Assembly (NCBI RefSeq): GCF_900185725.1
Contig: NZ_FYAU01000024.1
Span: 372,001 to 436,000, forward strand
Reading direction: 5' to 3'
From: Stappia sp. TSB10P1A
GTDB lineage: Bacteria; Pseudomonadota; Alphaproteobacteria; Rhizobiales; Stappiaceae
DNA length: 64,000 nucleotides
Part shown: in pieces, positions 8,443 through 16,836 of the stretch
How the letters are laid out: each line of letters opens with the position of its first letter
Numbering within the stretch: the stretch's first letter is position 1
The notes under the pieces: generated by a model
What the model was told of the DNA's origin: nothing
What the model saw: the letters and a program-made list of their open reading frames with translations, nothing else
Database searches by the model: none
Position numbers and translations under genes: made by a program

Positions 8443-9480
8443 TCAGCGGACGATTTCGACGATCTCCACCCGCCGGTTCCTCGCCCGCCCCTCGTCGCTT
8501 CTGTTGCTGGCCACGGGGGCGACCATGCCGGCGCCGGCCGGTGTCATCCGCGCGGCGGCGATGCCATGCGTCCCGGCCAGCCGGTCGACCACCGCCTGGG
8601 CGCGCCGCTGCGACAGCGACAGGTTGTAGTCGAAGCCGCCCTTGCCGTCGGTATGGCCGACGATCAGCACGGCAAGGTCCGGATTGTCGCCCATCAGCCG
8701 GCCGAGTTCGCCGATCTGGTCGGCGGACTCGGCAGTGATCTCGGCGCTGTCGAACTCGAACGTGATGCCATAGACGGCGATGCGGCCGTCGCGGGCCAGC
8801 GTCTGCGCCATTTCGTCGGCGGCCAGCACGGCGATGCGGCCGGTCTCCATCGGCGTCGCCTCGACCACCGTCACCGCCAGATGCGGCATCAGGGGCCGGT
8901 CGCCGCGTGCCCTCGTCTCGACGCCGAGCAGGGCGACGGTGACGCGCGCCTCGGCGTCGTTCCGCTCGGCCAGCAGGTAGACCGTGCTGTCCCAGGTGGT
9001 CGGCAGGCCGATGCCGGCGCGCCCCGCGTCCCAGAAGGTCGGGATGGCGCCGCCGGGCGAGCAGTCGGCCTTGCCCCGGCAGAACAGGCGGGTCGCAAAG
9101 CCCTTCGCCTCCAGCTCGCTCTGGTGGTTGCGCAGGATCTCCAGCATCGAGCGCCCGCCCGGCCCCTCGTAGCGCAGCGAGGTGATCCGGCCCGAGAATT
9201 CCGCCTGCCAGGCATCCGGCGCGTCCTTGCCGCCGCGCTCCAGCGGGGCGACCGGCAGCCGGATCTCGTCATAGGCGCGGCTCTCGTGGGCGGTGATGAC
9301 GGCGCCCTCGTAGCGCCCGACCAGCGGATGGTCGGACGCCCCGGCAAGGTCGGCGGGCTGGCCGCTCGCCGGCAGCGGCAGGCCGAGCATCAGCGCCAAC
9401 GCCAGCGTGGGTGTGGCGCGGCGAGGAAGCCGGCCGAGAAGGACGCGGGGGAGGAAGCTCGCCAGGAATCGGGACGGCAT
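8443..9480 (-). CDS. DUF4892 and OmpA-domain envelope protein
   Basis: This exported protein has about 345 residues from the ATG at 9480, with a long basic signal sequence ending near LPLPASGQ. The N-terminal half, beginning DHPLVGRYEGAV, looks like DUF4892. The C-terminal part is an OmpA/MotB peptidoglycan-binding domain: FEFDSAEIT, LIVGHTDGKGG and NYNLSLSQRRAQAV are its usual motifs. It probably links the outer membrane or periplasm to peptidoglycan. An earlier in-frame start at 9570 would add 30 residues that do not look like a signal peptide. Confidence 0.75.
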   Translation of the reverse strand: MPSRFLASFLPRVLLGRLPRRATPTLALALMLGLPLPASGQPADLAGASDHPLVGRYEGAVITAHESRAYDEIRLPVAPLERGGKDAPDAWQAEFSGRITSLRYEGPGGRSMLEILRNHQSELEAKGFATRLFCRGKADCSPGGAIPTFWDAGRAGIGLPTTWDSTVYLLAERNDAEARVTVALLGVETRARGDRPLMPHLAVTVVEATPMETGRIAVLAADEMAQTLARDGRIAVYGITFEFDSAEITAESADQIGELGRLMGDNPDLAVLIVGHTDGKGGFDYNLSLSQRRAQAVVDRLAGTHGIAAARMTPAGAGMVAPVASNRSDEGRARNRRVEIVEIVR

Positions 9481-9600
9481 GCGGTGTCTCCAGCATTGCT
9501 GCCTTGTGGACCCCGGACGCCCCGCCGGTTTCCGCAAGGCGTCTTGCGCGCCTGCGACCTCAGGCTGCATCGCCTAGCGGAAGAATGCGGCCCGAATTTG

Positions 9601-9630
9601 GCCCGTCCCCGAAGCGCCCGTCCCCGAAGC
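9601..9630. repeat. Perfect 15-bp direct repeat, two copies
   Basis: GCCCGTCCCCGAAGC occurs twice back to back (9601-9615 and 9616-9630) in the gap between the VOC gene and the OmpA-family gene. It is a simple duplication with no visible coding role. Confidence 0.8.
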
Positions 9631-9669
9631 GCCGCGCCGGGCGGCGATCCGGGGCGGGACGCGGCGGCC

Positions 9670-10230
9670 TCAGGCCTTGCCGAGCTCCTTGGCATGCAAC
9701 CAGGCGGCGTGCTGCGGCGCGCGCTTGGTCTTCGACCACTCCTCCAGCATCTCCCATTTCACCGCGTCGAGCTTCTTCAGCATCTCCTCCTCGGCCGGAT
9801 CCGGGCAGGCCAGTTCGATGCGGTGGCCGTTCGGATCGAAGAAATAGATCGAATGGAAGATCGAGTGATCGGTGACGCCGAGCACTTCGATGCCGTTCTT
9901 TTCCAGCCGCTCCTTGTAGGCAAGCAGCGTGTCGCGGTCCTTCACCTTGAAGGCGATGTGCTGCACCCACACGGGCGTGTTCGGGTCGCGGCCCATCTCC
10001 GGCTTGGTCGGAAGCTCGAAAAAGGCGAGCACGTTGCCCGCCCCCGCGTCGAGGAAGACATGCATGTAGGGGTCCGGCTCATGCGTCGAGGGCACCTTGT
10101 CCTCGGCGATCGCCAGCACGAAGCCCATGTTCAGGTTGTCGACATACCAGTTCACGGTCTCCTTCGCGTCCTTGCAGCGATAGGCGACGTGGTGGATCTG
10201 CTCGATCTTCAGGTCAGCTTGGACAGTCAT
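9670..10230 (-). CDS. VOC (glyoxalase/dioxygenase-fold) family protein
   Basis: This protein of about 186 residues has one or two VOC modules. The N-terminal strand IEQIHHVAYRCKD carries a candidate metal-ligand histidine. WVQHIAFKVKD opens the second half, and FFDPNGHRIELACP carries the typical glutamate ligand near its end. The ATG at 10230 follows a GGAGAG ribosome site; upstream in-frame sequence is not conserved-looking. It sits at the distal end of a minus-strand run with DUF2783, a flavin hydroxylase, an MBL-fold protein, a fumarylacetoacetase-family gene and hmgA, so a role in aromatic ring catabolism is likely. It could be a ring-cleavage-type dioxygenase or an isomerase. Confidence 0.75.
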   Translation of the reverse strand: MTVQADLKIEQIHHVAYRCKDAKETVNWYVDNLNMGFVLAIAEDKVPSTHEPDPYMHVFLDAGAGNVLAFFELPTKPEMGRDPNTPVWVQHIAFKVKDRDTLLAYKERLEKNGIEVLGVTDHSIFHSIYFFDPNGHRIELACPDPAEEEMLKKLDAVKWEMLEEWSKTKRAPQHAAWLHAKELGKA

Positions 10231-10333
10231 TGCGGGCTCTCCCGGTTTCATCGTGGAAACGGAACGCCCCGTCCGCGTTCGGCAGGCTCGCAGCAGCCAC
10301 GGGCCCCTCAGCCGCAGGCTGCCGCGGAAAGGC

Positions 10334-10558
10334 TCAGGTCGTTGGCGGGCCTTGCAGTCTGGCGGCGGCGAAGGCTGCGCGCAGCACCTCGCGGTCGCCG
10401 ACATGGTTGGCCAGTACCAGCACCAGCCGGGCGTTCAGCGCCTCGCTGTCCTCGCGCGGCAGCCCCTCGTGCAGCGCGATCAGCTCGGCATAGAAGCCGT
10501 CCGGATCGGCGATGTTGGGCGCCAGCCGCAGGCCCGTTTCCTTGGTGGTTTCGCTCAT
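10334..10558 (-). CDS. DUF2783 small protein
   Basis: This protein of about 74 residues starts MSETTKETG. The core, LAPNIADPDGFYAELI followed by GLPREDSEALNARLVLVLANHVGD, matches the DUF2783 pattern. Members of that family are commonly found next to FAD-dependent aromatic hydroxylases, as here, where the hydroxylase gene ends 36 bases upstream. It is probably cytoplasmic and may be an accessory or stabilising subunit of the hydroxylase. No catalytic residues can be assigned. Confidence 0.75.
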   Translation of the reverse strand: MSETTKETGLRLAPNIADPDGFYAELIALHEGLPREDSEALNARLVLVLANHVGDREVLRAAFAAARLQGPPTT

Positions 10559-10593
10559 TTCGGGTTTCCTTGCGTTCCGGCCGGTTCGGGCCG

Positions 10594-12222
10594 TTATCCC
10601 CGCCCGCGGGTCTTGCCTCGGGCGGTGGCGATCCGCAGCGCCTTCGTCACCTCGCCGGCATCGAACGCCTCCCAACGGGCGGCGACATGCTGGTCGGGTC
10701 GCATCAGGTAGACGGCGCTTTTCGCCTCGCCGAGATAGCGCGCGGCGAGCGCGCCGCTCGGATCGTCGCCGGCCGACAGCGCCACCCGTTCGACGGCAAT
10801 GCCGTCGATGACAAGGGTTTCCGGCGCCTCGACGTCGATGGTGAGAAGCTGGAAGCGGTTGCCCAGCCGGTCGATCAGCCAGCCGCCGGCAACCGGCGCG
10901 TCGCTCGCCGGGGCGCCCGGCCGGCTGCGGGCCGGCATCGCCGCGCAGTCCGGGCCGTTGAGCGGCGAGCCGTCATAGGTCGCCGGCAGCGACAGGCGGC
11001 CGGAATTTACCAAGGGCCGGGCAAAGGCGTGATGCTCGGCCAGCTCCAGCACCGCGTCGCGGAACACCCGGCTGGCCTGGCTCTTCGGCGTGATGAAGTC
11101 GGTCGAGCGCGACGAGTTGAGGATGTTCTCGTCGGCGGCGAAGACGCGCTCGGCATCGTAGCTGTCGAGCAGCGCCTCGGGCGCCGTGCCGTCGAGCACC
11201 AGCTTCAGCTTCCAGGCGAGGTTGTCCGTGTCCTGCAGGCCGGAATTGGCGCCCCGCGCGCCGAAGGGCGAGACCTGGTGGGCGCTGTCGCCGGCAAAGA
11301 TCACCCGGCCGTGGCGGAACTTCTCCATCCGCCGGCACTGGAACGTGTAGATCGACACCCATTCCAGCTCGTAGTCGACATCCTCGCCGAGCATCGCCTT
11401 CAGCTTCGGCGCGATGCGCGCCGGGTCCTTCTCCGCCTCCCGGTCGATATCCCAGCCGAGCTGCAGGTCGATGCGCCAGACGTCGTCCGGCTGGCGGTGC
11501 AGCAGCGCCGACTGGCCGCGGTTGAACGGCGGGTCGAACCAGAACCAGCGCTCGGTCGGGAAGTCCGCCTTCATGACGACGTCGGCGATCAGGAAATTGT
11601 CTTCGAACACCCGGCCGAGGAAGTCGAGCCCGAGCATGGCGCGGGTCGGCGAGCCGGCACCGTCGCAGGCGACCAGCCAGTCGGTCTCGATTCGATAGGG
11701 CCCCTCCGGCGTCTCCACGGTCAGCTCGACGCCGTCGCCATGCGGCGTCACTGCGCTCACCTTGTTGCCGCCGCGCAGCTCCAGCAGCCCGGTGTCGCGG
11801 CCGATCTCCAGCGCCCGCTCGACCAGATACTGTTCCAGGTAATACTGCTGCAGGTTGATGAAAGCCGGCCGCTTGTGCCCGCCCTCGGGCAGCAGGTTGA
11901 ACTCGTAGACCTTGCGTTCGTCGAAGAAGACCTTGCCGAGATTCCACACGACGCCCTTATCGGTTATCCTCTGGCCGCAGCCCAGACGGTCGAGGATCTC
12001 CAGCGGCCGCTTGGCGAAGCAGATCGCCCGCGAGCCCCAGCTCACCTTGTCGTTTTCGTCGAGCACGGTGACGGCGACGCCCTGCTGCGCCAGGTCGATG
12101 GCGAGCGCCAGGCCGATCGGCCCGGCGCCGATCACGACCACCTTGTGGCGGGCCGGCGCTGCGGCGTCCTGATCGGCGCAGCGCGTGTACGGATAGAGCG
12201 GCGTTTCGAAGATCTTCGTCAT
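10594..12222 (-). CDS. FAD-dependent aromatic hydroxylase, MhpA/phenol hydroxylase type
   Basis: This class A flavin monooxygenase has 542 residues. The Rossmann motif is VVVIGAGPIGLALA (about 28-41), with a ribose-binding glutamate at the end of the second strand (VLDENDK). The second FAD motif VIFAGDSAHQVSPFGARG lies mid-protein, and the C-terminal thioredoxin-like region shows AARYLGEAKSAVYLMRPDQHV. Such enzymes add a hydroxyl group to phenolic acids using NAD(P)H and oxygen. In a homogentisate cluster a likely job is forming homogentisate or a related para-diol, for example from 3-hydroxyphenylacetate. That substrate is inference. A GAGGG-type ribosome site precedes the ATG. Confidence 0.8.
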   Translation of the reverse strand: MTKIFETPLYPYTRCADQDAAAPARHKVVVIGAGPIGLALAIDLAQQGVAVTVLDENDKVSWGSRAICFAKRPLEILDRLGCGQRITDKGVVWNLGKVFFDERKVYEFNLLPEGGHKRPAFINLQQYYLEQYLVERALEIGRDTGLLELRGGNKVSAVTPHGDGVELTVETPEGPYRIETDWLVACDGAGSPTRAMLGLDFLGRVFEDNFLIADVVMKADFPTERWFWFDPPFNRGQSALLHRQPDDVWRIDLQLGWDIDREAEKDPARIAPKLKAMLGEDVDYELEWVSIYTFQCRRMEKFRHGRVIFAGDSAHQVSPFGARGANSGLQDTDNLAWKLKLVLDGTAPEALLDSYDAERVFAADENILNSSRSTDFITPKSQASRVFRDAVLELAEHHAFARPLVNSGRLSLPATYDGSPLNGPDCAAMPARSRPGAPASDAPVAGGWLIDRLGNRFQLLTIDVEAPETLVIDGIAVERVALSAGDDPSGALAARYLGEAKSAVYLMRPDQHVAARWEAFDAGEVTKALRIATARGKTRGRG

Positions 12223-12309
12223 CAGCGGCCCTCCCTGGCCGGTCTTCTGCGGGCTGAAACCGTCGTGGCCGGAGCGTCCTCGCGCACCGGCCGGCGACGG
12301 CAGGTCTCG

Positions 12310-13269
12310 TCAGCCCTGCAGGGCCTGCCACATCTCCTTGTCGCGCTGGGCCGTCCAGATGCGCGGCGTATCGATGCCGAGCGCCTCGTCATAGGCGCGC
12401 GCCACGTTGAACGGCAGGCAGTGCTCATAGATCGCGTAGGACGCGAACTTCGGATCGCAGGCGGCGCGGGCCGCGTCCCAGGCTTCCTTCAGCGAGCCGC
12501 CGCGCGTTGCCACCTGCGCCACCGGACGGAAGGTCGAGGTGACGAAGTCTGCCGTCGCGTCGAGCGCCGCGTTGACCATCTCCTTGCCGACCAGCGCATC
12601 GCCCCGGCCCGGCGCGATGGCATCGACGTCGAAGGCGCGGATGCGCTCGAGCGTGCCCGGCCAGTCGCGGAAATGCCCGTCGCCGCAATAGCAGGCGGAG
12701 TGGTACTCGACGATGTCGCCGGTAAACATGACGTTCTGGTCCGGCACGTGGATGACGATATCTCCGGCCGTATGGGCGCGGCCGAGGAAGCTGAGGTCGA
12801 CGCGGCGCTTGCCGAGGAAGACGCTCATCCTGTCGGTGAAGGTGGTCGTCGGCCAGGTCAGCGGCGGAATGTCGGCGACATTGTCATAGCCCTGGAACAG
12901 GCGCGGGAAGCGCATGAACTCGGACTCCCGGTCCTCGGCGCCGCGTTCGGCGACCATCGAACGGGCCTTGTCGCTCATGATGATCGTCGGCGCCTGATAG
13001 GCGGCAGCGCCCAGCACGCGGACGGCATGGTAATGGGTCAGCACCAGATGGCTGATCGGCTTGTCGGTGACCTCGCGCACCTTCTCGATCACCTTGCCGG
13101 CAAGGCGCGGGGTGGCCTGCGCCTCGACGATCATGACGCTGTCGTCGCCGATGATGACGCCGGTGTTCGGGTCGCCCTCGGCGGTGAAGGCCCAAAGCCC
13201 GTCGCCGATTTCGGTGAAGGAGATCTTCTTCTCGGTCATGTCGCCCTGGGAGGCGAATTGCTTGCTCAC
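12310..13269 (-). CDS. MBL-fold metallohydrolase-like protein with altered metal motif
   Basis: This metallo-beta-lactamase-fold protein has 319 residues. The fold is clear from LVLTHYHAVRVLG, FLGRAHTAGDIVIH, VMFTGDIVEY and IAPGRGDALVG. The canonical HxHxDH motif reads HYHAVR here, with Val83 and Arg84 in place of Asp and His, and the later GHG-type position reads GRG. Part of the usual dinuclear site is therefore missing, and the protein may bind one metal, use other ligands or be non-hydrolytic. The start is probably GTG at 13269, with an in-frame ATG ten codons on. It lies in the homogentisate block, between the flavin hydroxylase and a small exported protein. Confidence 0.75.
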   Translation of the reverse strand: MSKQFASQGDMTEKKISFTEIGDGLWAFTAEGDPNTGVIIGDDSVMIVEAQATPRLAGKVIEKVREVTDKPISHLVLTHYHAVRVLGAAAYQAPTIIMSDKARSMVAERGAEDRESEFMRFPRLFQGYDNVADIPPLTWPTTTFTDRMSVFLGKRRVDLSFLGRAHTAGDIVIHVPDQNVMFTGDIVEYHSACYCGDGHFRDWPGTLERIRAFDVDAIAPGRGDALVGKEMVNAALDATADFVTSTFRPVAQVATRGGSLKEAWDAARAACDPKFASYAIYEHCLPFNVARAYDEALGIDTPRIWTAQRDKEMWQALQG

Positions 13270-13324
13270 GGGAGATAGTCCTCTCAGATTTCGATGGGCC
13301 GCATCGCGGCCCCGTTGGGCGCGG

Positions 13325-13864
13325 TTACTGTGCGTCCGAGGCGATGATGTCGAGCTGGGCCTTCAGCGACTGCGTCTCGCCGTCCATCGGCGTGACGATG
13401 TCGTCGATGACCGGCCGGCCGCCTTCCTCGATGACGAGGAAATGCGCCTCCTGGAAGCCCTGGTACTCGGCGTCCGGGCCGAAGCAGGTCAGGCCGCGGA
13501 AACGGGCGACGACGCGGGTCGCCCCGCGCTCCTGCCCGGCCGCCGCGATGCTGATCTCCTTCAAGGGGCAGCCGTCCTGGCCGTTGACGACGACGTCCCA
13601 GTCGAGCGGCGTGCCGATTTCCTTGGCGAAGGGCGTATCCGCCGCCTTGCGGTAGCGGGCGGCGAGGTCGGCGCTGTAGAGGCTGGCCAGGCGCTCCTCG
13701 GAAAAATAATCCTGATACTCCTGCGGCGTTTCGGCCCAGTTGGCCTCCGCCGCCGTCATCAGCGCCCGCACCGGCGCGGTCACATCGGCGGCCCGCACCG
13801 GCGTGATCGCTGCCGTGCCGAGGGCAAGAGCGGCAAACGCCGCCAGCATCCGCACAGTCTTCAT
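13325..13864 (-). CDS. Exported protein of unknown function
   Basis: I do not recognise this protein. It has 179 residues and a clear signal peptide (MKTVRMLAAFAALALGTAAI, cleavage probably after PVRA-A at 25-26), so it is periplasmic. The mature part has two cysteines (99 and 127), which could form a disulfide. The central section includes LDWDVVVNGQDGCP and the C-terminus includes VIDDIVTPMDGE. It sits in the middle of the homogentisate block, close to its neighbours on both sides. A periplasmic partner in aromatic-compound handling is possible but unsupported. Confidence 0.6.
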   Translation of the reverse strand: MKTVRMLAAFAALALGTAAITPVRAADVTAPVRALMTAAEANWAETPQEYQDYFSEERLASLYSADLAARYRKAADTPFAKEIGTPLDWDVVVNGQDGCPLKEISIAAAGQERGATRVVARFRGLTCFGPDAEYQGFQEAHFLVIEEGGRPVIDDIVTPMDGETQSLKAQLDIIASDAQ

Positions 13865-13901
13865 CGCGAAGTCCCTCCTTCGATCAGCGCCGCACGGCGC
13901 C

Positions 13902-14918
13902 TCAAGCCTTCTCGTATTTCTCGACCGTCTGCTCGATGGCGCCGAAGACCGAGTGGCCGTCCGCGTCCAGCATCTCGATGCGCACCGTGTCGCCGAAGCG
14001 CATGAACGGCGTCGTGGCGGCGCCGCTCTCGATCGTCTCGATCATGCGGATCTCGGCGATGCAGGAATAGCCCACCCCGCCCTCGGCGACCGGCTTGCCG
14101 GGGCCCCCGTCCATCTTGTTGGACACCGTGCCGGAGCCGATGATGGCGCCGGCCGACAGCGGCCGGGTCTTGGCCGCATGGGCGATCAGGGTCGGGAAGT
14201 CGAAGGTCATGTCGATGCCGGCATTGGCCCGGCCGAAGGGCTGGCCGTTGAGGTCGACGCGCAGCGGCAGGTGAACCTTGCCCCCGTCCCAGGCCTCGCC
14301 CAGCTCGTCCGGTGTCACCGCCACCGGCGAGAAGGCGGACGATGGCTTGGACTGGAAAAAGCCGAAGCCCTTGCCGAGTTCGGCCGGGATCAGGCCGCGC
14401 AGCGACACGTCGTTGACCAGCATGACGAGGCGGATGGCCGCGCGCGCCTCGTCCGGCGTGGCGCCCATCGGCACGTCGCCGGTGATCACGGCGACTTCGC
14501 CCTCCATGTCGATGCCGAAGGCCTCGTCGGCCATGCGGATCGGCTCGCGCGGAGCGAGAAAGGCGTCCGAGCCGCCCTGATACATCAGCGGATCGGTCCA
14601 GAAGCTCGCCGGCATCTCGGCATTGCGCGCCTTGCGGACCAGCTCCACGTGATTGACATAGGCCGAGCCGTCCGCCCACTGATAGGCGCGCGGCAGCGGC
14701 GACAGCGCATCATGCTCGTGGAAGCGCAGGCTCGGCACCGCATCGTGCTCGAGGCTCTCGGCGAGGATCGCCAGCTTCGGCGCGACCTCGTCCCAGGTGT
14801 CGAGGGCGGCCTGCAGCGTCGGGGCGAGGTGGGTGGCCTCGGTGCAGCGGGTCAGCGCCTTGTTGACGACGACGAGCCTGCCGTCGCGGCTGCCATCGCG
14901 AAGTGTTGCGAGTTTCAT
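13902..14918 (-). CDS. Fumarylacetoacetase-family hydrolase
   Basis: This protein of 338 residues belongs to the FAH family, which hydrolyses fumarylacetoacetate to fumarate and acetoacetate as the last step of homogentisate breakdown. Metal-site features are FGIDMEGEVAVITGD (acidic ligands), MLVNDVSLRG, and the AIIGSGTVSNK block near the C-terminus. It starts four bases after the hmgA stop codon, so the pair is cotranscribed. Length and an N-terminus of the MKLATLRDGSRDG type fit the shorter bacterial form that accompanies hmgA. The maleylacetoacetate isomerase normally needed between the two steps is not in this window. Confidence 0.85.
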   Translation of the reverse strand: MKLATLRDGSRDGRLVVVNKALTRCTEATHLAPTLQAALDTWDEVAPKLAILAESLEHDAVPSLRFHEHDALSPLPRAYQWADGSAYVNHVELVRKARNAEMPASFWTDPLMYQGGSDAFLAPREPIRMADEAFGIDMEGEVAVITGDVPMGATPDEARAAIRLVMLVNDVSLRGLIPAELGKGFGFFQSKPSSAFSPVAVTPDELGEAWDGGKVHLPLRVDLNGQPFGRANAGIDMTFDFPTLIAHAAKTRPLSAGAIIGSGTVSNKMDGGPGKPVAEGGVGYSCIAEIRMIETIESGAATTPFMRFGDTVRIEMLDADGHSVFGAIEQTVEKYEKA

Positions 14919-14921
14919 GGC

Positions 14922-16247
14922 TCAGTCCCAGTTGCCCTCAGGCGTGCCGTCGAAGCGCTTCTTCAGCTCCGACCAGCAGTCGAGGTAGTTGTCCTGCAGG
15001 GTGTCGAGTTCCGCCGCGAAGCGCGTGAGGTGCTGCGGGAAGCGGGTCTCGAACATGAATGCCATGGTGCCTGTCAGCTTCTGCGGCTTCAACTCGGCGC
15101 GGCTCGCCTTCTCGAAGCCGCTGGCATCGGGCCCGTGCGGCAGCATCATGTTGTGAAGGCTCATGCCGCCGGGCACGAACCCTTCCTCCTTGGCGTCGTA
15201 GCGACCGTAGATCAGCCCCATGAACTCCGACATGATGTTGCGATGATACCATGGCGGGCGGAAGGAATGCTCCGCGACCATCCACCGCTCCGGGAAGATG
15301 ACGAAGTCGATATTCGCCGTGCCTTCCTCGCCGGACGGGGCGGTCAGCACCGTGAAGATCGACGGATCGGGATGGTCGAACAGGATCGCGCCGACAGGCG
15401 AATAGGTGGTCAGGTCGTATTTGTAGGGCGCGTAGTTGCCGTGCCAGGCGACCACGTCGAGCGGCGAGGCCTCCAGCTTCGTCTCGTGGAAGCGGCCGCA
15501 CCACTTCACCACCAGCCGGCAGGGACCTTCCTTGTCCTCGAACCAGGCCACCGGCGTCTTGAAGTCGCGCGGGTTGGCAAGGCAGTTGGCGCCGATCGGG
15601 CCGCGGTCGGGCAGGGTGAACTTGGCGCCGTAATTCTCGCAGGCATAGCCGCGCGCCTTGCCGTCCAGCAATTCGACGCGGAACACCATGCCGCGCGGGA
15701 TCACGCAGATCTCCTTGGGCACCACCTCGATCACGCCGAGTTCGGTGGCGATGCGCAACCCGCCTTCCTGCGGCACGATCAGCAGTTCCCCGTCGGCATT
15801 GAAGAAATACTCGTCGACCATGTCGGTATTGGCGACAAAGACATGGCTCGCCATGCCGGCCTGGCCGTTGACGTCGCCGGCCGTGGTGATGGTGCGCATG
15901 CCGGTCAGGAAGGTCACCGGCGTCTGCGGGATCGGCACCGGGTTCCAGCGAAGCTGGCCGAGCGCCAGCGAATGGTCGTCGACCGTCGGCGCGCTCTTCC
16001 ACTCGGGCAGGGAGACGGGCGAGAAGCGGCCCGAATGCTTCACCGACGGTCGGATGCGGTAGAGCCAGGACCGTTCGTTGGTGCCGCGCGGCGCGGTGAA
16101 GGGCGAGCCGGAAAGCTGCTCGGCATAAAGGCCATAAGGCGCGCGCTGCGGCGAGTTCTGTCCCTGCGGCAGGGCGCCGGGAAGCGCCTCGGTCTCGAAA
16201 TCGTTGCCGAAGCCCGGCATATAGGCCGGGCTGTTCGAAAGTGCCAT
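14922..16247 (-). CDS. hmgA: Homogentisate 1,2-dioxygenase
   Basis: This cytoplasmic non-haem iron enzyme of about 441 residues opens the ring of homogentisate to maleylacetoacetate. The N-terminal [21 protein letters not shown] and [14 protein letters not shown] blocks are diagnostic. The iron ligands lie in [16 protein letters not shown] (His and Glu) and [12 protein letters not shown] (His). I took the ATG at 16247, which follows GGAGGG; longer in-frame starts would extend into the operator region. It heads a minus-strand transcription unit with the FAH-family gene, divergent from a MarR-type regulator with an inverted repeat between them. Confidence 0.95.
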   Translation of the reverse strand: MALSNSPAYMPGFGNDFETEALPGALPQGQNSPQRAPYGLYAEQLSGSPFTAPRGTNERSWLYRIRPSVKHSGRFSPVSLPEWKSAPTVDDHSLALGQLRWNPVPIPQTPVTFLTGMRTITTAGDVNGQAGMASHVFVANTDMVDEYFFNADGELLIVPQEGGLRIATELGVIEVVPKEICVIPRGMVFRVELLDGKARGYACENYGAKFTLPDRGPIGANCLANPRDFKTPVAWFEDKEGPCRLVVKWCGRFHETKLEASPLDVVAWHGNYAPYKYDLTTYSPVGAILFDHPDPSIFTVLTAPSGEEGTANIDFVIFPERWMVAEHSFRPPWYHRNIMSEFMGLIYGRYDAKEEGFVPGGMSLHNMMLPHGPDASGFEKASRAELKPQKLTGTMAFMFETRFPQHLTRFAAELDTLQDNYLDCWSELKKRFDGTPEGNWD

Positions 16248-16271
16248 GTCCGATCCCTCCTGATCCAGACA

Positions 16272-16314
16272 GTTGATGGTTGCATGTGTAACTGTTTTAT
16301 CTGAAACTATCAAC
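16272..16314. promoter_or_regulatory. Inverted repeat between hmgA and marR, candidate operator
   Basis: GTTGATGGTTGC (16272-16283) and GAAACTATCAAC (16303-16314) are inverted repeats matching at 10 of 12 positions, 19 bases apart. The arms lie 25 bases from the hmgA start and 46 bases from the regulator start. This suits a MarR-type operator controlling both divergent promoters. No experimental match is known to me. Confidence 0.5.
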
Positions 16315-16359
16315 GTGCGAGACGCCGCTCGGCGGATTTTATCGGCATGGGGGCCGCAA

Positions 16360-16803
16360 ATGACCGGACGCCTGCTGCTTGACGAGTTTCTGCCCTACCG
16401 GCTGGTCAGGGCGTCGGAGCTGGTCAGCCGCCGCTTCGCCGCCCGCTACCGCGCGGCCTATGGCATTAGCCGCCCGGAATGGCGCACCTTCGCGATTCTC
16501 GGCCAGCTCGGCCACACCACCGCGACCGAGATCGGCCGCCGCTCCGCCATGCACAAGACCAAGGTCAGCCGGGCGGTGGCGACGCTGGAAAAGCGCGGCT
16601 GGCTGTCGCGCGCGACCGATATGGCCGACCGCCGGGCCGAACAGCTCGAACTGACGCCGGAAGGCGCCAGGGTCTATGGCGAACTGGTGGACCTTGCCCG
16701 CGCCTTCCAGGCCGAACTGCTGCGCGATCTCGGCTTCGAGGCCGCCGACCGGCTCGATGCCGGCCTTGCGGCGGTGGAGAAGCGCTTCATCCGCGAGGGG
16801 TAA
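16360..16803 (+). CDS. MarR-family transcriptional regulator
   Basis: This winged-helix DNA-binding protein has 147 residues. The recognition region shows [47 protein letters not shown] and the wing residues [13 protein letters not shown], all typical of MarR. It is transcribed away from hmgA, so it most likely represses the homogentisate genes until an aromatic ligand binds. The ATG at 16360 gives the usual family length; an in-frame start at 16273 would add 29 residues inside the operator. It converges on polA, with an inverted repeat between the stops. Confidence 0.85.
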   Translation: MTGRLLLDEFLPYRLVRASELVSRRFAARYRAAYGISRPEWRTFAILGQLGHTTATEIGRRSAMHKTKVSRAVATLEKRGWLSRATDMADRRAEQLELTPEGARVYGELVDLARAFQAELLRDLGFEAADRLDAGLAAVEKRFIREG

Positions 16804-16805
16804 GC

Positions 16806-16826
16806 CGCGCCCGCCGGGCGGGCGCG
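16806..16826. terminator. GC-rich inverted repeat between convergent marR and polA
   Basis: CGCGCCCGCC and GGCGGGCGCG form a perfect 10-bp inverted repeat with almost no loop, so a smaller hairpin would form in RNA. There is no T tract. Position between two converging genes suggests a bidirectional termination or transcription-pause structure. Confidence 0.4.
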
Positions 16827-16836
16827 GGCGCGCGCG

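Noticed and set aside
8566-13278. A 1570-codon open frame on the plus strand
   Set aside because: It lies opposite real genes (OmpA-family, VOC, DUF2783, flavin hydroxylase, MBL-fold), is rich in Arg/Asp/Gly/His low-complexity sequence and has no recognisable domain. It is an effect of high GC on the opposite strand.
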